Under the pieces are notes generated by a model, which was not told the DNA's origin, ran no database searches, and worked only from the letters and a program-made list of their open reading frames with translations. This document shows positions 9,298-16,870 of a stretch of 64,000 bases of DNA, one piece after another. A program made the position numbers and the translations under genes. Origin of the DNA: Polaribacter litorisediminis (GTDB lineage: Bacteria > Bacteroidota > Bacteroidia > Flavobacteriales > Flavobacteriaceae); assembly GCF_019968605.1 (NCBI RefSeq), contig NZ_CP082966.1:3833501-3897500 (forward strand), written 5' to 3'. Each line of letters starts with the position of its first letter. The first letter of the stretch is position 1.

Positions 9298-9450
9298 TTA
9301 GAAACTTAGTAATACATTCAATTTTACTAAAAACGGTCTAGCATGTTTGGTTGAGGTTGTTATCTTTTTACGGTATAAAACACTTTTGATATCACCTATA
9401 AATTTACTATCGGAAATTTTATGAATTGTTTTGTTTAATTTGGTAAGCAT
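9298..9450 (-). CDS. Possible 50-residue protein, unassigned
   Basis: A frame from ATG at 9450 to a TAA at 9298 encodes a basic 50-residue product (MLTKLNKTIHKISDSK onward) starting nine bases after the stop of the gene at 9459. It has no membrane helix or known motif. It could be a cotranscribed small protein, a remnant or chance. Otherwise the 9154-9458 spacer holds only the promoter box listed separately. Confidence 0.25.
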   Translation of the reverse strand: MLTKLNKTIHKISDSKFIGDIKSVLYRKKITTSTKHARPFLVKLNVLLSF

Positions 9451-9458
9451 AGATAAAA

Positions 9459-10049
9459 TTATATTGAGCACACTTTATAAACCAACTCGATTTTATTTAA
9501 AGTTTCCCAAACTTCATGGCTAAATTCTTTCGGCGAAAACTTGAAGAGAATTACGGTTTTCTTTTCTTTTTTACAAAAATGACTTTCAATTTTTACGTTT
9601 AAAACAAACCTTTTATTGGTCGCAAAATGATCGAAAGTAGCTACGTTTCCTTCAAAAAATGTAGTTGATTTTTTCTTGCTAATTTTTTTTATTGTTGCGT
9701 TTGCTTTTTGGTTGATATTATGGTCTTTTCGAACATCGTTTAAACCATCGAAATAGTTTTCTAAATCAGATTTTAATTGTTTTGCCGTCAGTTTTTTATC
9801 AAAATGAATACTCCAAACATAGGTATAAGACCAAAAAAAAGTATGTTCTGGAGTTCGCCATCCTTCTGGTGGAAAACGAACTTCTGCAACTCCTTTATAC
9901 TTAATATTTTGTGCAAAACCGATAGGGAAAGGAAAAACTTCTTTTCCCCAAGTGCTGTCTAATTGTATTAAATTTTCTGTTTTTGTATGTTGCCCGAAGG
10001 TAAAGACTGAACAAAATAATGTGATACTAAAAAGTAAGTTTTTCATCAT
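9459..10049 (-). CDS. Exported protein of unknown function
   Basis: 196 residues with a signal peptide (about 1-19, ending TFGQ). The mature part has a Trp/Phe-rich segment (RFPPEGWRTPEHTFFWSYTYVW) then alternating strands and a Lys-rich middle, and two cysteines (one in HFCKKEK, one near the end in YKVCSI). I do not recognise the family. It starts one base after the stop of the YceI gene, so the two form an operon and may act together in the envelope. Confidence 0.7.
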   Translation of the reverse strand: MMKNLLFSITLFCSVFTFGQHTKTENLIQLDSTWGKEVFPFPIGFAQNIKYKGVAEVRFPPEGWRTPEHTFFWSYTYVWSIHFDKKLTAKQLKSDLENYFDGLNDVRKDHNINQKANATIKKISKKKSTTFFEGNVATFDHFATNKRFVLNVKIESHFCKKEKKTVILFKFSPKEFSHEVWETLNKIELVYKVCSI

Positions 10050-10050
10050 T

Positions 10051-10614
10051 TTATAATTTTATAGAAACTTCAAAACCAATGGCATCAGAAATGGCACCGT
10101 CTTTAAATTTGCTTTCATAGTTTACATTCCATCTTTTTCTATCAATTTTAAAACGTGTTTTTAGTTCTTTTTCACCATAATTAAATTCAGCGCGAAAATT
10201 AATCGGTTTTGTAATTCCTTTTAGCGTTAAATTAGCTTCTAATCTTGCGTTTGTTTTATCAGTATATTCCACTTTCGTAATTACTAATTTTCCTAAAGGA
10301 TACTTTTTAACATCAAAAAAATCTTCATTTTTTAGGTGATCTACTAAACTTACTTTTCCTTTTTGTTCTTCAATATCTGTATTTGTAATCGAGTTCATAT
10401 CAATCATAAATTCGCCACCCGTGATGACATCATCCGTTTTTATGAAATAACCTTCTTTAAAATTGATAAATCCGTCATGACCTCCAAAATAAAAGGTGTA
10501 TTCTCCTATCCATTTTATACTACTTTTTTCAATATGAATGGGGAGTTTTTCTTGCGCAGAAAAAGTTGTATTTAAAAGAATTGTTGCTAAAAGAAATAGA
10601 ATAATTTTTTTCAT
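10051..10614 (-). CDS. YceI-family periplasmic protein
   Basis: 187 residues. A signal peptide (about 1-20) precedes a lipocalin-like YceI domain: SSIKWIGEYTFYFGGHDGFI near the N-terminus, GGEFMIDMNSITNTD in the middle, VDHLKNEDFFDVKKYP, and a LTLKGITKPINF strand followed by FKIDRKRWNVNY, the usual family landmarks. YceI proteins bind isoprenoid-like lipids in the periplasm. The gene heads a two-gene operon and is divergent from the winged-helix regulator at 10744, which may control it. Confidence 0.88.
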   Translation of the reverse strand: MKKIILFLLATILLNTTFSAQEKLPIHIEKSSIKWIGEYTFYFGGHDGFINFKEGYFIKTDDVITGGEFMIDMNSITNTDIEEQKGKVSLVDHLKNEDFFDVKKYPLGKLVITKVEYTDKTNARLEANLTLKGITKPINFRAEFNYGEKELKTRFKIDRKRWNVNYESKFKDGAISDAIGFEVSIKL

Positions 10615-10743
10615 GAAGATTGTTTTTATATATGATTATTATGTTGGTGGTAAAACTATTTCAGGATCAGAAAAAAAGTGTCAAAAAAATGTAAAAGAAG
10701 TGTCAACAGATGTAAAAATTGATAAAATTGTAGGTTATTTGCA

Positions 10744-11619
10744 ATGATTATGAATAGAAACACGTTTTTTTCGATTGTTATTTTTGCGAATGTTTTGTTG
10801 AGTATTTTGAGTTGTTCAATTCCTAAAGAAAATGAAATCGACTTTTCTGAGCGATCTAAAATAGCTTTAAGAGAAGTAGGCGATCAGTTATTACTTTCTC
10901 AAAAAGATTCCGTTTCTTTAATTTTACCTATTACAAAAATTGATGATTTTAAGTTCAAAATTCCTTTTGAAAAGGATCTTTCCTTTGAGCCAAATACCTT
11001 AGTAGAAATTGTTAAAAACGTTTTAGAAAAATCGAGAATATCAAAAAATTATCGAGTTGAAGTAATCAATTGCATAACAAATGAAGTGGCTTATAGTTAC
11101 GAAATTAATGAAGAACAAGAACAAACATTGATACCTTGTGCAGGAAGAATTTTACCAAAAGCATGCTATACAATTGAAGTAAAATTTTTAAGGAAAACAA
11201 CTCTTTTTTCAGAATATTCATATTTGTTCTACATCATCATTCCTTTACTGCTTGGAATGTTTTATAGACGGTTTTACTTGAATAAAAAACCAAAAAATAT
11301 TGAAGTAACTGGCGATGGAAATATGATTAGTTTGGGCATTTTTCATTTTTATCCAGCACAAAATAAACTGATAAAGAAAGCATCAGAAATTAGCTTATCT
11401 AAAAAAGAATGTGAGCTCTTGACTATTTTTGTGGCAAACAAAAATCAAATTGTAAAAAGAGAAGAACTTACTAAAAAAGTTTGGGAAGATCATGGTGTTT
11501 TTGTGGGAAGAAGTTTAGATACGTATATTTCTAAACTCAGAAAAAAACTACAAGACGATGCTTCTATAAAGTTCATAAATGTTCATGGAGTAGGCTACAA
11601 GCTTGAGATAAATTCTTAA
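10744..11619 (+). CDS. Membrane-bound winged-helix regulator (ToxR-like layout)
   Basis: 291 residues. It starts with a hydrophobic segment (about 8-24, ending LSCSIPKEN, weakly lipobox-like), has an exposed domain to about residue 155, one transmembrane helix (about 160-176, LFYIIIPLLLGMFY), and a C-terminal OmpR/PhoB-type winged helix (about 195-290: LSKKECELLTIF, KREELTKKVWED, RSLDTYISKLRKKL, FINVHGVGYKL). There is no receiver domain, so it likely senses the envelope directly. ATG at 10744 or 10750 are both possible. It is divergent from the YceI operon. Confidence 0.82.
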   Translation: MIMNRNTFFSIVIFANVLLSILSCSIPKENEIDFSERSKIALREVGDQLLLSQKDSVSLILPITKIDDFKFKIPFEKDLSFEPNTLVEIVKNVLEKSRISKNYRVEVINCITNEVAYSYEINEEQEQTLIPCAGRILPKACYTIEVKFLRKTTLFSEYSYLFYIIIPLLLGMFYRRFYLNKKPKNIEVTGDGNMISLGIFHFYPAQNKLIKKASEISLSKKECELLTIFVANKNQIVKREELTKKVWEDHGVFVGRSLDTYISKLRKKLQDDASIKFINVHGVGYKLEINS

Positions 11620-11627
11620 TTTGATCA

Positions 11628-12419
11628 TTAAAATTTCTCTGGCACAAAAGTTTGATAATCTATTGGCGGTCTTACATATGATTTTTCACCTGGTAATGGC
11701 GGAAGCTTCACTGGTTTTATATCCATTTTTTTATAAGGAATTTTGCTTAAAACATGACTAATACAATTTAAGCGCGCCTTTTTTTTGTTATCAGAATTTA
11801 CAACAAACCAAGGAACTTGTTTGGTGTCTGTGTGGGCAAACATTTGATCTTTAGCCTTCGAATACTCCAACCATCTAGAACGCGATTCTAAATCCATCGG
11901 ACTAAATTTCCATCGCTTTAAAGGGTTTGAAATTCGGTTTTTAAAACGTTTTTCTTGCTCTTCATCATTTACAGAAAACCAATATTTTAAAACAATGATG
12001 CCAGATCTCACGAGCATACGTTCAAATTCTGGACAAGAGCGTAAAAATTCATCATATTGTTTGTCCGTACAAAAACCCATTACTTTTTCTACACCGGCTC
12101 TATTGTACCAACTTCTGTCAAAAAGAATAATTTCGCCAGCAGCAGGTAAATATTGCACATAGCGCTGAAAATACCATTGCGATTTCTCTCTTTCTGTAGG
12201 AACTCCTAGGGCAACTACTTTACAAATTCTTGGGTTTAAAGGCTCTGTAAAGCGTTTTATGGTGCCACCTTTTCCGGAAGCGTCTCTACCTTCGAAAACC
12301 ACCACTACTTTTAAATCTTCTTTTTTTACCCATTCTTGCATGTGAACGAGTTCTACATGCAGTTTAGCAAGTTCTGCCTCGTAATTAAATTTCTTTTCTT
12401 TTAAATTAGCTTTTCCCAT
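11628..12419 (-). CDS. ppk2: Polyphosphate kinase 2
   Basis: 263 residues, full length for a one-domain PPK2. A Walker A motif GRDASGKGG (44-52), Walker B in EIILFDRSW (95-103, Asp100), the lid residues YNRAGVEKVMGF, and the C-terminal RWKFSPMDLESRSRW and PWFVVNSDNKKKARL segments are all present. PPK2 transfers phosphate between polyphosphate and nucleotides; whether ADP/GDP or NMP is preferred cannot be told. It is convergent with the regulator gene, nine bases apart. Confidence 0.93.
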   Translation of the reverse strand: MGKANLKEKKFNYEAELAKLHVELVHMQEWVKKEDLKVVVVFEGRDASGKGGTIKRFTEPLNPRICKVVALGVPTEREKSQWYFQRYVQYLPAAGEIILFDRSWYNRAGVEKVMGFCTDKQYDEFLRSCPEFERMLVRSGIIVLKYWFSVNDEEQEKRFKNRISNPLKRWKFSPMDLESRSRWLEYSKAKDQMFAHTDTKQVPWFVVNSDNKKKARLNCISHVLSKIPYKKMDIKPVKLPPLPGEKSYVRPPIDYQTFVPEKF

Positions 12420-12592
12420 AGTGGCAATTTACAAAAATTTGAAAAAAGATAGCATCAAAATTAGGTTTAGATGCTGTTTTTAAGGTGAATTCAAGAAGCG
12501 AACTATTTTAATTCATCAGTATCTCTAAAAAATTAAATACAAATAATAATTGGTGAAAATTAGGAATTTAGGATTTATAAGATTAAAAGTCT

Positions 12593-12600
12593 TATTTTTG
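12593..12600 (+). promoter_or_regulatory. Flavobacterial -7 box TATTTTTG
   Basis: TATTTTTG, a TAnnTTTG match, lies 26 bases before the TTG start of the hydrolase at 12626. The upstream -33 element is not obvious. Confidence 0.4.
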
Positions 12601-12625
12601 AAAACTAATTCCCAATATAAAACAC

Positions 12626-13408
12626 TTGTTAAACTACTACTCATATCCGCATCCCACTTCTAAAGAATGGGTAACTTTTGTGCATGGCGCAGGAGGGAGT
12701 AGTTCTATTTGGTACAAACAAATTAGAGATTTTAGGAATCATTTTAATGTATTAATTTTAGATTTACGAGGGCATGGAAATAGCAAACCAAAGTTAAAAG
12801 ACACTTTTAACTCTAAATATACGTTTGATTCTATTACTGCTGATATTGTGGAGGTTGTAAACCATTTAAAAATTGAAAAATCTCATTTTGTGGGTATTTC
12901 CTTAGGTACAATTTTAATTCGGAATTTAGCTGAAAAAGAACCAGAATTGGTAAAAAGTATGATTATGGGTGGGGCGATTATAAAGATGAATTTCCGTTCG
13001 CAAGTTTTAATGAAAGTAGGAAATCTATTCAAATCTGTGGTGCCTTATATGTTGTTGTATAAGCTTTTTGCGTTTATCATTATGCCGAAGAAAAATCATA
13101 AGAAATCGAGATCTTTATTTGTAAACGAGGCTAAAAAATTATATCAAAAGGAATTTATACGATGGTTTAAACTCACTTCAGAAATCAATCCGCTTTTGCG
13201 TTTTTTTAGAGCAAAAGACATTAAAATTCCCACGCTCTATGTCATGGGAGCAGAAGATCATTTGTTTTTGCCTTCCATTAAAAATATTGTTGCCAAACAT
13301 GTTACTGCGTCTTTGTTTGTAATTGATAATTGCGGGCATGTTGTGAATGTAGAACAACCGCAGACTTTTAATAATCAAACGATTCATTTTATCAATTCTT
13401 TGGCGTAA
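12626..13408 (+). CDS. Alpha/beta-hydrolase fold protein
   Basis: 260 residues from a TTG start (LNYYSYPHPTSKEWVTF); no in-frame ATG precedes the first strand. Landmarks are TFVHGAGGSSSIW (oxyanion region), DLRGHGNSKP, a nucleophile elbow GISLGT, an acid in YVMGAEDHLF and the His in NCGHVVNVEQP. No signal peptide is present. It is not close to the hydrolase at 2972. The substrate is unknown. Confidence 0.83.
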   Translation: MLNYYSYPHPTSKEWVTFVHGAGGSSSIWYKQIRDFRNHFNVLILDLRGHGNSKPKLKDTFNSKYTFDSITADIVEVVNHLKIEKSHFVGISLGTILIRNLAEKEPELVKSMIMGGAIIKMNFRSQVLMKVGNLFKSVVPYMLLYKLFAFIIMPKKNHKKSRSLFVNEAKKLYQKEFIRWFKLTSEINPLLRFFRAKDIKIPTLYVMGAEDHLFLPSIKNIVAKHVTASLFVIDNCGHVVNVEQPQTFNNQTIHFINSLA

Positions 13409-13411
13409 AAA

Positions 13412-13436
13412 AAAAGCGAGCATAAAGCCCGCTTTT
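13412..13436 (-). terminator. Bidirectional terminator between hydrolase and aminopeptidase P
   Basis: Arms AAAAGCGAGC (13412-13421) and GCCCGCTTTT (13427-13436) with a 5-base loop. The one mismatch is a G-U wobble on the minus strand, where the stem is followed by an uninterrupted T run, so it best terminates the gene at 13467. Confidence 0.8.
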
Positions 13437-13466
13437 CATATATTTTTATCCAAAGATTAGAAGATA

Positions 13467-14759
13467 TTAACCTTGCATCAACTCTTCAATCTCATCGGCT
13501 TCAATCGGAATATTTCCCATTAAATTAAAAGGTTTCCCTTTTTCTTGAATCACAACATCATCTTCTAAACGAATACCAAAACCTTCCTCAGGAATGTAAA
13601 TACCAGGTTCTACAGTAAAGACCATATTGGCTGTCATTGGCTCATATAAAAGACCATAATCATGGGTGTCTAAACCAATATGATGACTGGTTCCGTGCAT
13701 AAAATACTTTTTATAAGCAGGCCATTTTGGATCTTCGTTCTGAACATCTGCTTTGTCTAACAAGCCTAAATTTAGTAATTCTGATGTCATTAGTTTACCA
13801 ACTTCTACATGATATTCTTTCCAAAAAGCACCAGGAACTAGTAATTTTGTTGCTTCTTTTTTAACATGATTTACCGCATTATACACTGCTTTTTGTCGGT
13901 CTGTAAATTTACCAGAAACAGGTATAGTTCTCGTTAAATCTGATGAATAATTGGCATATTCTGCAGCAGTGTCCAATAAAATTAAATCGCCAGCTTTACA
14001 CTGCTGATTGTTCTCTACATAATGCAATACATTCGCATTATTGCCAGCTGCAATAATGGGTGTATAAGCAAATCCTTTCGATCGGTTTCTAACAAACTCA
14101 TGCAATAATTCTGCTTCAATTTCATACTCCCAAACACCGGGTTTTACAAAACCTAAAAGTCTTCTAAAACCTTTTTCGGTAATGTCACAAGCTTGTTGCA
14201 TCAAGTCTAATTCTATAGGGTCTTTTACAGAACGTAAACGCTGCAAAATAGGATTGCTTTTTGCTACAGAATGCGCAGGATATTTAGCCAATAACCATTT
14301 TGTAAAACGGTCTTCGCGAGTTTCTGTCTGAACAGCAGCTCTGTAATGTTCATTGGTGTTGATGTAAAAAGTATTTGCATACGTTGTCATTTCGAACAAG
14401 ATTTTCTCTAAATCTTGCAACCAATAAATCGTCTTAATTCCGCTTGTATTAAAAGCCGCTTCTTTGGTTAGTTTTGCACCCTCCCAAACAGCAATATGAT
14501 CATTGGTTTCTCTAACAAATAATACTTCTCTTAAATCTTTATTCGGGCAATCAGGAAAAAGCATGAGTACGCTTTCTTCTTGATCTACACCACTTAAATA
14601 AAAGATATCTCTGTGTTGTTCAAAGGGCATGGTGCTATCTGCACCCGTTGGGTATATATCGTTAGAATTAAAAATAGCAATACTTTTTGGTTGCATTGCT
14701 GCCGTAAAATTTTTACGGTTTTTGATAAAAAGTTGTGAATTTATAGCTTGGTATTTCAT
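13467..14759 (-). CDS. pepP: Aminopeptidase P family Xaa-Pro peptidase (M24B)
   Basis: 430 residues: an N-terminal AMP_N domain (about 1-150; YPTGADSTMPFEQHRDIFYLSGV) and a pita-bread catalytic domain (about 175-425). Metal-site segments are seen in order: LILLDTAAEYANYSSDLTRT (two Asp), HGTSHHIGLDTHD (His), FTVEPGIYIPE (Glu) and IRLEDDVVI (Glu). It cleaves N-terminal residues ahead of proline in the cytoplasm with a dinuclear metal. The gene stands alone with its own terminator. Confidence 0.93.
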   Translation of the reverse strand: MKYQAINSQLFIKNRKNFTAAMQPKSIAIFNSNDIYPTGADSTMPFEQHRDIFYLSGVDQEESVLMLFPDCPNKDLREVLFVRETNDHIAVWEGAKLTKEAAFNTSGIKTIYWLQDLEKILFEMTTYANTFYINTNEHYRAAVQTETREDRFTKWLLAKYPAHSVAKSNPILQRLRSVKDPIELDLMQQACDITEKGFRRLLGFVKPGVWEYEIEAELLHEFVRNRSKGFAYTPIIAAGNNANVLHYVENNQQCKAGDLILLDTAAEYANYSSDLTRTIPVSGKFTDRQKAVYNAVNHVKKEATKLLVPGAFWKEYHVEVGKLMTSELLNLGLLDKADVQNEDPKWPAYKKYFMHGTSHHIGLDTHDYGLLYEPMTANMVFTVEPGIYIPEEGFGIRLEDDVVIQEKGKPFNLMGNIPIEADEIEELMQG

Positions 14760-14906
14760 GCTGGAGTTAATTTAGTAATCAAAGATAGCGATAATAAACA
14801 GCAACTTAAAATTAGATAAAAATTTTTGAAACTTTCCTAAAAGGTCTATGTTCTGAACTTGATTCGGTATTTGAACCTTTTATATGTTAAAATTAGACAA
14901 GAAAAG

Positions 14907-14955
14907 CCCTGCAAAATTAGAAGCTAAAATAATTTTAGCGTCTGATTTTGCAGGG
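14907..14955 (-). terminator. Long hairpin terminator after the DEAD-box gene
   Basis: Outer arms CCCTGCAAAAT (14907-14917) and ATTTTGCAGGG (14945-14955) are perfect complements, and a second inner pair GCTAAAAT/ATTTTAGC lies inside. It sits 22 bases past the stop at 14978, on the downstream side of the helicase gene. Confidence 0.75.
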
Positions 14956-14977
14956 TTTATTTAATGTCTAAAAATTT

Positions 14978-16288
14978 TTAATAACGTTTCTTCTTAGGAG
15001 CGCCAGTTCTTCCTCTTCCAGATGTAGCCCCAGCAGTTTTATTTCCTTTAAAATGAGGTTTGCTTTTTGGTTTGTCTCCTTGAGCATTAGAGTTTCCTTT
15101 CTTTTTACCAAAAGAATTTTTACTTTGGGTGGCAGCTCTTTTGGGAGGTGTTGTATCGGTAGGTTCAAAACCTTCTAAAACAGCAGTTTTTAATTTTTCA
15201 TTTAAAACTTTTTCGATCTCCTTTTGGTATTCAGTTTCTTCACTACAAACTAAAGAAATTGCTTCTCCTGCGGCGCCAGCTCTTCCTGTTCTACCAATTC
15301 TATGTACATAATCTTCAGGTACATTAGGTAGTTCAAAATTAATTACATGAGGCAATAAAGGGATGTCTAAACCACGTGCCGCAATATCTGTTGCTACCAA
15401 AATTTTAATCGTATTCTCCTTAAAATTCTTTAATGCTTTTGTTCTTGCGCCCTGACTTTTATTCCCGTGAATGGCAGCAGCAGAAATTCCTGCTTTTATC
15501 AATTTTTCGGTTAGTTTATTAGCACCATGTTTGGTTCTTGTAAAAACCAAGACTTGATTCCAATTTCCGTCTTTTATCAATTGAATCGTCAACGCTGTTT
15601 TTTGGCTTTTATCAACCTTAAAAACTTTGTGAGATACTTTTTTTGCTGTAGAGTTTTGTGGTTCAGCTTCTACAGAAACAGGGTCTCTTAAAATGCCTTC
15701 TGCTAACTTTTTTATCTCTTTAGAAAACGTTGCAGAGAACATTAAATTTTGTCGCTTTGCAGGCATAAAACTAATGAGTTTATTTAAATCTCTAGCAAAA
15801 CCCATGTCTAACATTCTGTCCGCTTCATCTAAAATTAAAACATCAATTCGTTTAAAAGAAACGGCTTTTTGATCGTGTAAATCTAACAATCTACCGGGCG
15901 TTGCTACTAAAATGTCTACACCTTGCTTTAAGGTTTTTATTTGAGAGGCTGCTTTAACGCCTCCAAAAACTACGGCAGACTTAATATTTACATACTTGCT
16001 ATATTCTCTTACATTTTCATGTACTTGAGCGGCTAATTCTCTTGTAGGTGTTAAAACTAAAACACGCAAAGGTCTATATTTTGGATTTTTTGTTTCCGTT
16101 AAATATTGCAGAACAGGGAGCGTAAAACCTGCAGTTTTTCCGGTTCCTGTTTGTGCAGAAGCTAAAATATCTCTTCCTTCTAAAATAGGCGGAATTGCTT
16201 TTTGTTGAATTGGTGACGGTATTGTGTACCCTTTTTCTTCTACTGCTTTTACTAAAGCATCAGATAATCCTAATGATTTGAATGACAT
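14978..16288 (-). CDS. rhlE: DEAD-box ATP-dependent RNA helicase, RhlE type
   Basis: About 436 residues from [10 protein letters not shown]; an ATG at 16309 adds seven unlikely residues. The motifs occur in order: Q motif ([14 protein letters not shown]), Walker [62 protein letters not shown] and [11 protein letters not shown] low-complexity basic tail of about 65 residues (Lys, Gly, Arg, Ser) follows the helicase core, as in RhlE-like enzymes that act in ribosome assembly and cold adaptation. Monocistronic. Confidence 0.93.
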   Translation of the reverse strand: MSFKSLGLSDALVKAVEEKGYTIPSPIQQKAIPPILEGRDILASAQTGTGKTAGFTLPVLQYLTETKNPKYRPLRVLVLTPTRELAAQVHENVREYSKYVNIKSAVVFGGVKAASQIKTLKQGVDILVATPGRLLDLHDQKAVSFKRIDVLILDEADRMLDMGFARDLNKLISFMPAKRQNLMFSATFSKEIKKLAEGILRDPVSVEAEPQNSTAKKVSHKVFKVDKSQKTALTIQLIKDGNWNQVLVFTRTKHGANKLTEKLIKAGISAAAIHGNKSQGARTKALKNFKENTIKILVATDIAARGLDIPLLPHVINFELPNVPEDYVHRIGRTGRAGAAGEAISLVCSEETEYQKEIEKVLNEKLKTAVLEGFEPTDTTPPKRAATQSKNSFGKKKGNSNAQGDKPKSKPHFKGNKTAGATSGRGRTGAPKKKRY

Positions 16289-16412
16289 AATTGTTTTTTG
16301 AAGAAACAATTATTACCTATTGTTTCTAAATAAGCTGTAAATGTACGCTCATTTGTTGTTTTTAGGATGTTTTTGAGCTAATAATATTACTATCTAAGTT
16401 TTTTAGCAACAA

Positions 16413-16439
16413 AAAAAGATGCCTTAAAAGCATCTTTTT
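16413..16439 (-). terminator. Intrinsic terminator after the YeaQ-like gene
   Basis: Arms AAAAAGATGC (16413-16422) and GCATCTTTTT (16430-16439) with a 7-base loop, 22 bases past the stop of the gene at 16461. Confidence 0.8.
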
Positions 16440-16460
16440 ATTGTATATTTTCTCTTAAAA

Positions 16461-16730
16461 TTATCTTCTTCGTCTTCTTCCGCCTCCTCTAAAGATTCCA
16501 ACAATAAATAAAATGATAATGGCTCCAGAAGCTCCTATAATAATGTCGTCTAATATTGGTTGCCCAACACTAAAGTTAATTCCTAATTTTGCAAAAGCCC
16601 AGCTTCCAACAAAACTTCCTGCAACCCCAATAATAATGTTAAAAAATAAGCCAAATCCATTATCTCTCATTAAAACATCTGCAATGTACCCGCAGATTGC
16701 TCCAATAATAAGTGTGTATAAAATCCCCAT
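16461..16730 (-). CDS. GlsB/YeaQ/YmgE-family stress membrane protein
   Basis: 89 residues with three glycine-rich hydrophobic segments (about 3-20, 27-48, 60-80) and a basic end GGGRRRRR. IIGAICGYIADVLM and IIGVAGSFVGSW are the usual landmarks of this family, formerly called transglycosylase-associated. It lies in the inner membrane; a stress-related role is known only by association. It has its own terminator. Confidence 0.88.
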   Translation of the reverse strand: MGILYTLIIGAICGYIADVLMRDNGFGLFFNIIIGVAGSFVGSWAFAKLGINFSVGQPILDDIIIGASGAIIILFIVGIFRGGGRRRRR

Positions 16731-16870
16731 AAGTTATAAATGTTAATTGATTAATTTGTGCTAAATTAGTAAAAATTATAAATAATCCCTATGCTCTTTC
16801 TCGTTTATAACGATTTTTTTAAAAAAATAGGTTAATTACAAAAGGGTATGAATAGAAAAACAATCTTAAA

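Noticed and set aside
16513-16746. Plus-strand 77-codon frame opposite the YeaQ-like gene
   Set aside because: It is the mirror of a recognised membrane-protein gene and has no features of its own.
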